DNA of 64,000 nt from Tillus elongatus (taxonomy: Eukaryota; Arthropoda; Insecta; Coleoptera; Cleridae): contig OZ023269.1 of assembly GCA_964006375.1 (NCBI GenBank), positions 558,001 to 622,000 on the forward strand. Reading direction: 5' to 3'. The notes under the pieces were generated by a model. It had not been told where the DNA came from, did not search any database, and worked only from the letters and a program-made list of their open reading frames with translations. The translations under genes and the position numbers were made by a program. Shown here one piece after another: positions 11,195-24,304 of this stretch (position 1 is the first letter of the stretch; each line of letters starts with the position of its first letter).

Positions 11195-11580
11195 ACTAGA
11201 TAGAGGATACATCCAGATGATTTGGGTCCGCCCATTTCAAGAGACGAATTTGGGAAAGCTCTTAAAGGACTTGGACAAGGAAAAACTCCTACTGTAGACG
11301 AATTAACAGAATAATTTTAAAACCATGCTGGTGCATAAATGAAACAGGAACTTTTTTAGCTGATTGCGAAATGTTATAAATTGAGAGAACTGCCAGTAAG
11401 TTTATGAAGGGTAAGAGTTTTACTATTCTAAAAACAATCAATGCGGAAGATGCAACTAGCATAGGACAATAAGTTTACGGAGTCATGTGGCAAAAAATAT
11501 GCGAATCATAGTTGAAAAACAGAGTAAGAAGCAAAATTGAAAGTTGCTTGGATGAACCTCTGTTAGGATTTAGACCTTGA
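11195..11580 (+). pseudogene. RTE-like reverse transcriptase fragment
   Basis: Translation in shifting frames shows the start of an RTE-type RT: GPPISRDEFGKALKGLGQGK, then an ELF.LIAKCYKLRELP block, ending at CLDEPLLGFRP with a stop. These match the N-terminal RT blocks of RTE elements (the P-I-S-R-E-E and G-F-R-P landmarks). Several stops and indels interrupt it, and the catalytic aspartates are missing through truncation. Confidence 0.7.
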
Positions 11581-11589
11581 GCATTCTCT

Positions 11590-12040
11590 CAAATATTTTT
11601 CCGTTTCCTCTATCAGCGCTGTCATCAGCCTCTTATGCCGTTGAACCGCTCTCCATTTATTTTAGACCCTGTTGTAATGTGTGATAAAATGCAGTATGTA
11701 TTGCTATATGATAATGAGGCTTTTTAAGTGTTTAAATCTTTCAAAATCCAGTTTGTGTTCACTTTGGAAACATGAAAAAAATTCTTAAACAGGCCGTCGG
11801 TTGTTGGTCGTCGGTCGTGATCAAATACAAATATAATTTATCCTGAACATGCGATCGTATTATTGACAAAACGTAACTAGGAGCGAGAGACAGCTACAGC
11901 ACATGCAAGCGAAACCATTCGCGAGAAACAAACCAAGTTAAGTGGTTTTGTACACAAAACAACTTGTTTTTATAAATACATTATTACAGTCGTTACATGA
12001 ACAATTCTTGTTACTGTGAAATATGGACCGATAAAATAAA
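11590..12040. other. AT-rich spacer without recognisable feature
   Basis: No ORF, repeat or RNA gene that I can support. It lies between the RTE fragment and a family A repeat. Confidence 0.5.
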
Positions 12041-12125
12041 AAGTCTGGACGCAGCAAGTGCGTTATATTTTTCATTGCAAATATGTCTTTTCTTATTGTA
12101 AGCAGGCATCAAGTTTGGTTACCAG

Positions 12126-12259
<134 letters not shown>

Positions 12260-13125
12260 GAAACAATAATGTAATATACCTTATCATAATAACTGTATTG
12301 TTTGAAGATGTACAAACAATTTTTGGAAAATAAACTTAAATTGTTCCTAAGAAAACTGTTTTTCTAGCCAGAGTTATTGAAATTTGAAACATTTAATGAA
12401 AATTCGCTACCAAAACGAACTTACTGCGTCCAGAACTTTTGTCCTACAAACATGTAACTTCGATGCATTTCGATGAAAAATGCAAGAATATAAGGGGTGT
12501 TCGATTAAAAAATATATCACCAACGACTTATGGGCAACGCTGTGATTGTAACAATAATTTTATAAGATGCAGCTCAAGACACCCTATAATTACCTTAAAA
12601 AATTTTCTCGTATCTTGTATAATAACTAATATATTGAGCTTTACTATAGAAATGCGTTATCCTGTATATATGTAAACAGATAAAAACTAACCCCGCGCAT
12701 GGGTCCTAGAGTGCCTATAGTTCGCGCTCATTTGAACCAATCATTTCAATATTCAAAAGTCGCGGTTTCCTACGAAAATTTGCTAAAAAATATAGAGTAT
12801 AAACCATAAATTCTAACAATAACTACTGCCGAAACATCAGAGAAAGGGTTTATTTTAAATGAATTTTCTCCAAATATTTTAGCAAAATGAAGGACAATGA
12901 CGGTTGAAGCTGAAACTTAGGGTTTTGTAAAACATACTTCTGGCCACATTTTTTTTTTACATAGCCCGTATTCGTTTAAAGTTCTTTGCCTAAGAGTTGA
13001 CAATTTTGACCTTTCAAATTACGACTTTTATGTTTTAAGAAGAAAAACTATAATATTTTTAAAGTTATTTTTCTGGTACTTCTTGACCGTTTTGAGCCAA
13101 AAAACTTACTATTTGTCCGTAATAT

Positions 13126-13128
<3 letters not shown>

Positions 13129-13221
<93 letters not shown>
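13129..13221. repeat. (TA)n microsatellite inside family A body
   Basis: A TA tract between GTCCGTAATATACAA and TTATCTACACAAAA. The copy at about 58555 has TATTTATAGA at this place without a long tract. Confidence 0.95.
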
Positions 13222-13223
<2 letters not shown>

Positions 13224-13794
13224 CTACACAAAATATTTTGTTTTTGTGCGTTTCTCTGGTCATCAGTGGCACCCAAATTGTATTTAAATGCCTATAACTC
13301 TTTTTTTAACCTAGAGATCTACATTTTTGTGCGTAATATACCTTTCTTTATATAAACCTACATATCAAATTTGGTTGCAGTAGATCTTTTATTTCCGGAG
13401 ATGTAAAAAATTTTCCGAAACAAAACCAAAAATTATCCCGGAAAAACTAATCAGATCTTTCTGGCTAACAAACCACTTGCAAAAGGCACGAACTAACCAA
13501 ATTTGATCAAAATCGGCCCATTATTTTTTAAGTTATCGGTGTGATAATAATAATATAGTTTCGAGAGTCTTTTATCATCTTAGTTCTAGCATACGGAGCA
13601 CAAAAGTTACAAGCCTGTCTGGTACTAAAGGTATGAACATCACTGTTTAGTCTAAATTAATCACCATTTTTAAAAACATATATACACAATTTTAAAATAT
13701 ACAAACATATCACAGTTAAAATTTTATGACTAGTAAAATAGACTCGGCATGACGTCATCTTTCCTATGTTTAAAATAGAGCGTATTATTCTTTT

Positions 13795-14870
13795 TTAAGC
13801 GATAAAGACATCATGCAGCAAGGTAGAATTACCCCACAGACATATACCGTACCTCAGTCTAGAATCAATATGACTGTAGTTTAAAGATATTAATTGTTTC
13901 TCAGTCAAAATATTTCTTATATTTATAAATAAAAAATTAAGAGATGCAAGCCTTGAAACCAACGCCGTACAGTGCAACTTCCAGTTGAGATCCTCATCAA
14001 CGTGTACTCCAAGGAACTTGTAGTCATTGACACACGCCAGATAAGTACCATCAACACCCACACTAAGTATAGCAACCTCCTTTTCACGCGGATGAAATCT
14101 TACAATTTCTGTCTTCCAGGAATTAAAATATATTAGATACCGAGATAACCAACTCATTAAGTTATTAAAAACATGATGACACTTACTACTCAAAGCATAA
14201 TCTGTCTTTTCAGAAATGATTAGAGACGTATCATCCGCATATAGAGTAAAATGCGCATCAGGAGATACTCTATCAAGCTCACTGACATAAAGGGTAAAAA
14301 GAATAGGGCCAAGTATTGAGCCTTGAGGCACACCAGTGGGAACAATAACACGCTCAAAACATACCCTACTTGTTCGTTCTGAGGTCTTGAACTTTATCTC
14401 AGTATACTGTTCTCTGTCTGTCAGGTAAGAGTCAATACAACCAAACGCATTACCTCTCAAACCATAAAAATAAAGTCTGTCACACAGCCTGCTGTGGTTA
14501 ACACAATCGAAGGCCCTGCTGAGATTACAAAAATCCCAACAGGGCACTCGTCAGCCTCCAAACAAGTGACTAAGTTTTGATAGAAGTCAATGAGAGCTGT
14601 TGTAGTGGAGTGACTCTATCTAAAGCCGCGCTGACAGGCAGACAATATACTACACGGCCGCAAAAATTGTTTCAAGCGATTTAGATAGCTATATTCAAAT
14701 ACTTTTGAAAAAGTCATAAATAATGTAAAGCCGATAGTTGTTCAAAATAGTTGGATCATTCTTTTTTATTAAAGGAAAGCTCTTACCAACCTTTAGGTCA
14801 CTAGGAAAGATACCCGACTCAAGTGAAAGATTTACTAAACAGGTAAGAAGCTTTATAATATGTCTTCAAA
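13795..14870 (-). pseudogene. LINE reverse transcriptase remnant
   Basis: Minus-strand RT of a non-LTR retrotransposon. The longest open part (14547-13795, 250 residues) has SRAFDCVNH, the strong TGVPQGSILGPILFTLYVSEL block, catalytic YADD at residues 103-106 and the KFLGVHVDEDLNW segment. The motif A aspartate is replaced by Asn (CNLSRAFD), which should abolish catalysis. Upstream RT blocks (ESGIFPSDLKVGK.., NNYRLYIIYDFF) continue to about 14870 in other frames. No endonuclease domain or tail is seen, so this is a truncated, dead copy. Confidence 0.85.
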
Positions 14871-14882
14871 CTTTCTTAACTA

Positions 14883-15231
14883 AAAAAAGCCTGGACGCAG
14901 CAAGTGCGTTATGGTAGTGAATTTTCATAGAAATGATCTGGCACAAAATATTTTATTATAAGTTTTTTTCTTCGAACATAGAAGTCTAAATTTTTGTGTA
15001 TGATTTACTCTTTATATCATAAACCTACCTACCAAATTTGGTTATCATATCTTTTTTATTTTTTGAGATACAATTTTTTTTCTAATGAAAATTCAAAATT
15101 TTCTAGGAAAACCTCGTCCGATTTTCCTGACTAACAAACTTGTTCAAGCCATTTACAAAAGAAAGGCACATGCCAAATTTTATCAAAATCGGCCCATTAT
15201 TTTTTGAGTTATCGGTGTGATACACACACAC

Positions 15232-15323
<92 letters not shown>

Positions 15324-15440
15324 ACTAACCCCGGCTATGGGTTCTAGGGGTTCTAGTTCGCGCTCATTTGCATTTTTTTCAAATTCAAAAGTCGGGATCT
15401 CCGCATTAGTGAATTTTTTCTACGAAAATTCACTAAAAGG
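14883..15440 (+). repeat. Family A repeat with (CA)n(TA)n
   Basis: GGACGCAGCAAGTGCG near 14892, then the body, which matches the reverse complement of 37160-37425 closely (CAAATTTGGTTATCAT, AAAATCGGCCCATTAT). GAGTTATCGGTGTGATA is followed by (CA)n at 15221-15235 and (TA)n at 15236-15319, then the right-end module (TATGGGTTCTAGGGG, AAAAGTCGGGATCTCC). It ends in the terminal hairpin TTAGTGAATTTT...AAAATTCACTAA at about 15407-15437. Confidence 0.8.
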
Positions 15441-15595
15441 TGGAATTTCGTCTCGACCGCACGAAGACTTATTTTTTATTAACAAAATATACAACTCGTC
15501 TTCACTAAAAGGCAGTAAATACATTGTTTAGTTATTGGGTTTTGTCGAAACGTTTAAAGGAGTTAACTCCTTAGGAATGTTTTTAATAATAATAT

Positions 15596-15598
<3 letters not shown>

Positions 15599-15684
<86 letters not shown>
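15599..15684. repeat. (TA)n microsatellite
   Basis: A TA tract that runs straight into a Tigger-like terminal repeat beginning CAGTATACTCCC, consistent with the TA target of pogo/Tigger elements. Confidence 0.95.
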
Positions 15685-15687
<3 letters not shown>

Positions 15688-15725
15688 TATACTCCCGATT
15701 ATTCGTGTACGGATTATCCGGTTTG
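15685..15725 (+). repeat. Tigger/pogo-like terminal inverted repeat
   Basis: Starts CAGTATACTCCCGATTATTC with TA before it. The same 41 bases recur in inverted orientation at 44048-44088 with about five differences. CAGT...GATTATCCG-type termini next to TA are typical of pogo/Tigger elements. The matching end for this copy is not nearby. Confidence 0.6.
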
Positions 15726-15923
15726 TTGTCACGACAGCTTTAGTTAACACAAAATAATATAGATAGAGACTGCGTACAATCAACTGACAAGTTTATAAAT
15801 TGTCAGCCCTATCTCTGTATTAGGGAATAAATGGACCAGGGCTGACAATTTATAAAATTGTTAGTTGGTTATAGACAGTCTCTATCTATAACATTTTGTG
15901 TTAACTAGAGCTGTCGTGGCAAC
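15725..15923. mobile_element. Foldback palindrome (MITE-like)
   Basis: The two 86-base arms, 15725-15810 and 15838-15923, are inverted copies with few mismatches, starting GTTGTCACGACAGC and closing GCTGTCGTGGCAAC. They surround a 27-base loop. The left arm abuts the Tigger-like terminal repeat. It may be an internal part of a Tigger-derived non-autonomous element or a separate foldback insertion. Confidence 0.75.
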
Positions 15924-15946
15924 ATACTACCTGGTTCCGCACCGAG

Positions 15947-16149
15947 ATGGCGACCCTGTCGTACATCTCACAATGTTCTAGGGAGCTAGATACCATAGCC
16001 GTATTACTTTATAGGTGTGTTCTCGCTGTGATTAGTATAGCGCACCGACGAGCTCTAATTAGAGCGAAACCGGTCTGCGTTTCTAACTACGGTGAGAATA
16101 TTTCTAGGCTTGATCAACTCTTACTGGGTGTTTGGTCCTTTAAAGTTAA
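15947..16149 (+). other. Unrecognised short open frame
   Basis: ATG at 15947 in the context CCGAGATGG. About 68 residues of non-repetitive sequence (Cys-, Arg- and Leu-rich) precede a (TA)n tract. The base composition is less AT-rich than nearby DNA. No domain, family or splice signal is recognised. It could be a piece of a transposon 5' region or a host exon remnant. Confidence 0.25.
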
Positions 16150-16218
<69 letters not shown>

Positions 16219-16260
16219 AATCTCTGCATTCGCGACTTTTTTCTACGAAAATTCGCTAAT
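16150..16260 (+). repeat. (TA)n plus family A hairpin end
   Basis: TA tract at 16150-16214, followed by CATAAATCTCTGCATTCGCGAC and TTCTACGAAAATTCGCTAA, a shortened form of the family A right-end hairpin. Confidence 0.6.
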
Positions 16261-18160
16261 ATCAATAAATGTGAAAGCACACTTTTTCGAAATTATATAA
16301 CTAATCTTTCTAAAAGTTGTACATTCTTTAGAAGCAATAAAATATTATTTATCTACATTTCTTATCATTATTACTATATCGCTGATAATAATAGATTAGT
16401 GCCATTGTGTAATCAGACATACTGTTAGAGAAACTACGTGAGTTTGATAAATAAATGAGACATAATAGCCGCTATGATTTGCTCATATTGACTAATCAGC
16501 AAATAGCTCGACTGTTTTCCAATTAGAACCCACAATCATTTAGCAGAGTCATCATTATTACTCATATCTTTATCGGCTGTATTTAACCTGAGAAAAATAA
16601 ATATAATCAGCGGAATGTCAGCGATAAGAAGCGAACTGATACCAAACAAGTATGCTAGCGGTTCTTGATCGATATTGATAACAATTAAAACAATGCACAT
16701 TGTTTTTTTAACGCTGTCTAAAAATTCAACGTCGACTAATAACCTAAGTTTCGTAAGAAACAATATCTGGAAAGGTTTTATAAACAAAACCAACTAGTCT
16801 ATTGTACGCAAATGGTTCTGCTATTTGTCTTTATATCATAGCACTAAATGGTTGGACGTAAATTTTAAATACATCTACAATATCAAAATTTGTGTATTAA
16901 AAAATAAAATAAGTTTTTAACGGTACTATATTCAAAATGGTTTGAAAACTTTCCTTAATATGTAAAAATAGATGCAAAGAAGTGTTGGAAATAGTAGGTG
17001 CTTAAATGAATTTGGGAAAGAGCGGTGTATAGTCGAAATTTGATCAGTAAAAGTTCAGCAGAATGCCTTGGCAGTTTTATTTGGAAAAGCAAAATTTTAA
17101 ATCTTATTTCCTTTACAAGTTTGATCGCTTATTTGTAAAATACATCGCAGAATTATGGTAACAAATATACTATACTTTACTATTCTATACTATACATAAT
17201 ACTATTAGGCTTATCAATGAGTGTTTTAATGGAATCTGATGAAATATTTTTATTAAATTAGGAAGAATGGGAAATATCTTTGGAAATGTAAATTATTGGC
17301 ACAAAGGTTTTCCATAAAAGTTGTAGGTAAGGCAACAAACATACCCCAAACGTGTACACCTGCCTATTTTGCATTTTTGACAAATATTATGCAATCGGCT
17401 GTGCTACCGCAAGTTGTATACTACTGCATATTATAGGAATTAAGAATTGATAAATATTACTCGTAACCATGCTTTCCTGAAATGCGTTTTTACCTAAATC
17501 GCAAATCTTTTTCTTCTCGCTAAAATGATAGGCTTTTATAATTTGTGCTAAATTTCATTTTTCTTTTATGCAGTTTATTTTAAAACTGAAATAATTTTCA
17601 CATGGACGTAGAGCAGTCAGAACAGAAAAGAAACTTAGCAGTTCTTGAGTTATTGTCTAGTTAACATTGGCTATCGGACAGTCAGTTATTGGCACTCTTG
17701 GATAATTAATTATGATTTGGTTTCTGTGATAAAATTCCAAACGAATATACGTGCGCATTTCCTAGCTGCCATATGTATACATATAGGGAAGATGATGGTA
17801 TCTTGACGAACTTAAGGTTGCATCCCTAATTTTGGTGACTTGTGAATACCTTACTAATTATATATTTACAGACTTACTGTATTGGTACATACTTTACCTG
17901 TTTTCCATATTCCTTTCTGTAAAAATCAATGCATCTTTGAAAATCTGTGAACTTAAAAAAATTACTTTCGTTATCTTACACACAATAGTCACGTGGGTAA
18001 CTTGACGAGATATATAAGAAAGTAAAAACGGACATAAAAATGAAATAAGGCAATTTATTAAGAAAAAATGACACAATCCAAAATACTTGCAAAGGAATGA
18101 ACAATATTCTTATACTTATCAATCAATTATCGCAGCGATAACAATGTCATTTTTAAAATT
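16261..18160. other. AT-rich region without recognisable gene
   Basis: Short minus-strand ORFs (16793-16536 and 18076-17894) have hydrophobic composition and no recognisable motif. No repeats shared with the rest of the window were noticed. I see nothing supportable here. Confidence 0.5.
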
Positions 18161-18164
18161 TAGC

Positions 18165-20085
18165 TTCTTTTGAAGAAAACTGCACACTCAGCCTAAATGT
18201 GCCTAAAGTTTACAAGAAAAACATTCAAACCAAAGTTCATTGTCCTTGCCTATATCATCACAGATAATACAGTTTTGTCATCGTCTTCAACTTCTAAATC
18301 CATGTCATTATCGCTATCAACATACGGTATTTCCGTGGAACTAGTGGAATTAGATGAATCGTCAAATTAAATTTGACGCTTTGTGTTTTTATTTGTTTTC
18401 TTCAGTTCAGGTTTTCTTTCTTCCTAACTCTTTGACCGCCTTTTGTGTAACTTTCTTATTTTTTGTCTGCTCCTTTATAAGCTTTTTGTTTTCTTTTTCT
18501 TGTTTTTCAAATTGTCTTTGTTCCCAGACATCTTTAACTGGAGTGCTTGAAATAATAAATGAAGGTAACTTCTTTCTGGGACGTCTAACTTTTGGATTTG
18601 TTCGAGGTAAAGCTGGAAGTCCAGAGATCAGCTCTTTTGAATTTTCCTTATTTGGCGTTCGTAGTGCTTTTAAAGTTCTCAGTATTAATGTCGATATTGA
18701 CTGACTCATCTGGGAAAACTTTTGAGGTTGATGGTAGTGGTTGATTTCCGCCAGAATCTTCAACAACCTCTGTTTCTGGTTGTACGTTTGACAAATCCGG
18801 TTCAATTGCATCTAACGTTGACACTGGTGTCAAGATGGGTCTCTGAAAAAAATTGTGAGTCAAATGGCTATATTCCAGTTGCTCTAAAGCCAACTCATTG
18901 CATTTGCTATTGTACCGACTTTTAAATATGCCTTACCAATATCATGTAGAGTAATAACTCGTCCAGGATGGCTGCTGAGAAAATCTTCGCATACTCTGCT
19001 GTAGGTAGTTTTTAAGGGACCATATAATGACACGTCAAGTGGCTGCATTCGATGGATTGTGTGCATCGGAAATCCAGGTAGAGTAATATAATTTTTAAGG
19101 CACAAGTAGGCTGATAGGGTATTATGACTAGCATGATGTGAATAAAATGTTCCGACTAATTTACAAATGTGTCAGCAGTCATCCAGCCACTTTCATGGAC
19201 CACGCCATTGAATCCAGAGGGTGTGTTATTCATGTAAGCTAGCTGCATTCTAACTCTTGGAAAAATTAAAAAAACGTCGGACAAATGATCCGACTGCATT
19301 CATGCAACAAACTACTGTAACATTTGTGCCTCTTTCTGCAGAAGAACTTTTTACTACTGTACCCTATCCCTTGGGAGTTATTACTGTATGAATCTTTGTA
19401 GCCACAGTTGAAACACCTGTTTCGTCTTAGTTATAAATTTGATGGGGTTCAAAATAATACTTTTTTTTTTAGTTAACGAAGTGTATCAAAGAATTTATTT
19501 ACATTCTCTCTGTTGAATGCCATAAGCCTGGCAACAGAGGTAGCTTCAGCACTTCTTTGCGACAAACTCAAATTTTTCATGAACCATTCAACGAAATCTC
19601 TACCAGCCCTCTTCTTTTCGGTATTAAACCTGTGTGTAATTTTACGGTTTTCAGCATAATCAAAGATTACTTTGCTAAACTGTTCTTTGGTTAAACCAAA
19701 TGCCATTTTATCTATGTCTACAATGTAACGATATAAACTTTGCAACTGTTCTACAGAGAACGTTGTTTTGAAACGACCAGCGTTAAAGGGAAAAACCTAA
19801 AGAATAAGCTTTACGTTAATTTAAAAAGACAAAGAACTGAAACTAGTTTCACCTCATCTGCGGGATACTTTCTCAAATATCATCGCAATGTTGATTCTGG
19901 AATGTTATGTGCCTTAGCGTCCGAATTAACACATTTTCCGTTCACTTGATCATCCCTCATTGCGGTTTTCATGTTCTCCTCACTCCACGATTGTCTCTCA
20001 GTTTCTCGTATATTTGTTCTACCCATCTTTTTATATAAACTAAAATAATAATACAGAATCATCAAGCCAAATTGCACCAAAAAAA
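18165..20085 (-). pseudogene. pogo-like transposase pseudogene
   Basis: Minus strand. An N-terminal Psq-type helix-turn-helix lies at 20060-19880 (GRTNIRETERQSWSEENMKTA, ending NIPESTLR). A middle segment at 19745-19473 has a CENP-B-like second helical domain (AENRKITHRFNTEKKRAGRDF.EWFMKN). The DDE_1 core remains around 19105-18884 (HRMQPLDVSLYGPLKTTYSRVCE, HPGRVITLHDI). The C-terminal linker at 18811-18407 includes RRPRKKLPSFIISSTPVKDVWE. A Cys/Trp zinc-finger-like tail at about 18260-18170 (LCDDIGKDNELWFECFSC) is typical of insect pogo proteins. Frames shift repeatedly and stops interrupt the catalytic part. Confidence 0.85.
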
Positions 20086-20744
20086 TGTGCTGGGTAAGAT
20101 GACGAATTCGTCATGTTATTCTCCTTTGTCGTTCGTCAACTTAGCTACAAATAAAATTTCAAATATTATGATGGTTACTTTGGTTTACTATGGCAAATAA
20201 AAGAATAAGTGGTTCTGTTGCTTCTACTAGACAGATTTATCAACTTGCCCAAAAATGTAGAAGAATTAATTTTGTTGTGGAATAAATTGAACAGAAATAA
20301 AATCAGGTTAATAAGTATGCCCTCACTAATTGAATTCATCTTAAAACGCTGAAGCAATCACTCATACGATGCACCCTGTTCCCGATAACTATTATCCTCT
20401 CTATAACACAAATACTTTAAGAACCTACGCTGAACACGTTCTCAGAGGTCCCTATGCCGCTGGTAGTATGGAGCTCGGACCTGCGCAGCGTATTCCAGGC
20501 GTGATCAGACAAAAGCGTTAAAAAGCATCTTAAAACACCACACGTTATCAAAATCTCCACATGGTCTTAAAGGAAAGCCCAAAGATTTTAGTGCAGTTTT
20601 TGAGGTCAGTTCAGAGTGTAAAGAAAAAAAAAACGTTTTCTGTCAAAGATCACCCCCAGATCCCCATCTTCTTTTTTCTCTCCAGAAGCTGATAATCTAA
20701 CATGTAATTATATATGTGAAGAGTATAACTCCGGCTAAATGAAA
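20086..20744. other. Spacer; contains a 16-bp perfect palindrome
   Basis: 20099-20114 reads ATGACGAATTCGTCAT, a perfect palindrome just outside the pogo N terminus. The remainder, including a less AT-rich stretch at 20440-20520, matches nothing I recognise. Confidence 0.4.
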
Positions 20745-22890
20745 AGACTCAATACTTTGAAATATTTAAAGTAAAACAATTTACGCTGCACCATTCCTGT
20801 AAACGATGTACATAGCCATCAGGCCCATACACTATAGAAAACAACTTTAAATCATCAGCATAAAATAAAAATTCTACATCAAAACGTTCAACCAGATCAT
20901 CAATAACTAGCAACAACAGAAGTGGACCAAGAATATAACCTAGAGGTACTCCAGATGAAGTAGCAAACGTATGAGATTTATAACCCATATACCTACTCCA
21001 CAAAACTTTTTCTATTATACAAGTACGACTTTATCAGGTCCATATAACTGCCATGTAGTCCCATCCTTTTCAGGTTTCGGATGATAATATAATAAATATT
21101 ACTGTACAATAGTATTTCGAAAACCTTCGAAATTTACTAAGTGAAGATTGGAACCTGTGATGAGCATTTAGAATTTTTCATCCTCTGGTGACGCTAACCT
21201 TGTTAGTGAAACGATCGTCCGGTCTTTAAAAAGAGGTGTTGTGGTGATTTGGGCTCTCCAAGTGTACTTAACCTTTGAAAAGCTCGATAAGATAATTATA
21301 GGCAACTCTATGAAAGTCTGATCACCTTGCTTAAGCATAGCAATGACCTTACTTTCCTTCCAAATAAAAGGAAATATGAACTTTTTTTAACATAAATTAA
21401 ACAGGAACGTCAGTGGCTGACAAAATTCAATAGCGCAGTCTTTTACCAGAAAACTAGGAACATTATCTTGACCATGCGTAAGTTTGGGTTATAATCTTCT
21501 CAGAGAGTCTAGAACCTCTTGTTCATCGATTGTTGGTACACCAGAAAAATGTTGCCCAAAAGCATCATTTGGGGAGTCAAAATTTGAGCCGGAAATAGAG
21601 TAAACTGTGATAAAGTGTAAGGCAAAGGCATCAACTATACTTTGCGGAGTATCGCAAGTCATCCCGTTGCTCTTGTGAACAACAGAAGAAATTTTCGCAG
21701 ATGTTCTGTTACCATTTATAGAAGACCCAAATCGTGATGGATCCATTTCAATCCGCTACTGACAACAATGCAAAAATGAATGATACGAATCTTTAACAAG
21801 TAATTTGATTTCACAACACAAATCCCGATAACGACGCAGATGGTAAGAAGAAAATGTGCTCTTATTATTCTTGAAATGAAGGTTTTTTGATTTAAGTTTA
21901 TTAATAATTTGTTTGGTATACCACACAGGATACACCACATGAGTGTGTATAACACTTACATACCTATCAAACAAAAGATATAAATATTTATAAAATTCAT
22001 AACAAGTCTGGTTGACGTCACCCGACAATTCCATAATGTCCACTATGGTCTGATACTAATTTGGCAAATCAGCTTTTCTAGAATGGTAGTCTTTAGTACC
22101 AGTATTAAAACTAAATGTGGTAGAATGATTTGTACTGAACTCAATAACTACAAATAATGGTGGGTGATGCGAATCCTCTCTTGTCAACAGAAATTTATCC
22201 CTAGTTACATCACAATGTAAATTAGATATAATAAGGTCTAGCAGTCTGCTATTTAAGTAAATAACTATATAAGTAAAATCCAACTGTTGAACAAAAATCG
22301 AGTTTTTTTACAAGAATCATTACTCCTCCACCTCTTGTAACTCCCATGACATGAAATATTTTGTCTTGCTTACAAACCGTATATCAGTTGTTGCCGACCA
22401 TGTCCCCACCTCTAATAGCGGAAGAGAACCAAGTCTCAATGACTGCAATAACGTCCAAATCAGATAAAAATGCACACAAGAAGAAATCACTTAGTCTAGA
22501 GCAAAGACCACGAACAACGTGGTAACTACAATTGAGATGGTATTCTTTTAGCCTGCTGGGCGATGCAACTAGTTTAAACTACCAGTAGATGTCGAGGCAA
22601 CATTAGCTTTGGATATATTTTTCTTAACTTTCATTGTGACACCCCGTACATATCGTATTGTTAAGTCTAAGTCACCATTACTAATGCGCCCATTGAACTC
22701 CTTCCTGGAAACATTATATAAAGTAGTTTGATAAGGCGTACAATCCGTCGAAATATAGACCCCTCTGTACAGTGCGATATTCTTAAAATTGTTTGCCTTG
22801 CCCAATATCCTAAAAGGGGTATCAGGGTTGGAAAATTGAAATGATGGAAAACCTGACCAAATTGATGAATCATTATTTAAAGGCCACATA
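20745..22890 (-). pseudogene. LINE with endonuclease and reverse transcriptase, decayed
   Basis: Minus strand. The ORF 22889-22569 ends in DLTIRYVRGVTMKVKKN and precedes an apurinic-endonuclease-like stretch (TETWF/GGGVMILVK-type blocks near 22450-22320, then EDSHHPPLFVVIEF at about 22170). A linker (VYPVWYTKQIINKLKSKN, DPSRFGSSINGNRTSA) leads to RT blocks: GQDNVPSFLVKDCAIEF near 21470, SSGVPLGYILGPLLLLL, and YADDLKLF with catalytic YADD at residues 48-51 of the ORF 21003-20749. The 3' part is truncated near 20745. Stops and indels occur throughout. Gene order and motifs fit a Jockey/CR1-group element; I cannot fix the clade. Confidence 0.8.
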
Positions 22891-24300
22891 ATTGGGAAAA
22901 GGAAAGATTTAGACGAAGCAGAAAAGTTTTGAAAACCTGGCCAATTTGTGAGATGCGGAAATCACGATGAAATGAAAAGAGCTGCTGGAAACAGATTCAT
23001 GGTTGCGACGACATGATGACATTGCCCTTAGACTGTGATCATTATTGTTGAATCGTTTTTATTCCAGACTTCACAATAAAAAGTAAATAAATTAAAATAA
23101 CTCCACAAATATTCTTCATTGTCTTTAGCATCTTTTAATATACGAGTCAGAATCACTCAGTACGCCCATTTAACACCTGGTGTGGCAGAAAGAGATGCGA
23201 TGAGTTGTCTAGAGATCTAGAGAGCTAAGAGAACATACAGTTTAACATCTCGTTCTCATCTTTCCTTTCATATGAAAACAAGAATATTTACAAGCTATTT
23301 CCTTCAGCGCTTCAGCTTAAAGTTCCTTCAGTAATGAACTATAACCGGCTATAAACTAGCCAAATGGTGGTGCGGATGAGTGAATGAGTCGTTGGATGGA
23401 TGAAGCACATGGGTTCGTTCCGCAAAATTGATTCATGAACACATACCTACATAAAACAGCTAATTAGCTTTAACTGGTATAGGAAACCGCTGCATTCACA
23501 TCAAGTTGTTGAGCTGCGAATAATATTCTATAAGTGGAAAAGTATATATACTTAATAGAATTTGTTTGCGAGCACAATAACGTAAAATAACTCAGATTTT
23601 AAATGAGAGAGAGAGCACCATCTAATAAACATGCCTGGAAACTGGATTTGCGTTCAGCTTAATTATGTTTGGCGAATGAAGCAATCTTTTTTTATTTACA
23701 TACAGTGACTTTTAATATCTGACATAAAATCGATAAAGGCAAAGTAGCGACATTTAAGGAGAATTCAAAAATTGTTATGTTTGTTTTTATAAATGTAGTA
23801 TCTTGTTGCCGAAATCTCCCTCTCCCGCATCTCACATATCTCTAGATAGTAGCTATTCCACTGTAATTTAGAAAAAGGTCTTTTTATACTTTGCTTAAAA
23901 ATTGATTTAAATTGAACTCAATACGGATGTAGCGATTGTTGTTTTTCTCTTCAACTGTTTTCGCTTTTTACGACATCGTCAGGCGGGAGAAAATTTAATT
24001 TATTTATACGCACTTATGGCAACCATATAAATCAAGATCTGTTGCTATTTTAGAGCAGTGTGATAAAACGGTGCATTAAAAGTTAAATAAAATGATAGCT
24101 GATATCTTTGGATGATGTGTGGCAGTACTTAATATATAAATAAAATCAACTTATTATAACAAGACTAACCATAACAACAACCATAATAAAATAACTAATT
24201 AACAATAGCAGCAAAAAAGCAGGTTCTATATAACGAAAGTATCAACACACATTAAATTATGTATTATTATCTATATCTATATTATTATTCATCCATTTAC
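22891..24300. other. AT-rich region without recognisable gene
   Basis: No coding motif, terminal repeat or copy of the window's repeat families was noticed. It includes a short GAGAGAGAGAG run near 23607. Confidence 0.5.
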
Positions 24301-24304
24301 ATGT

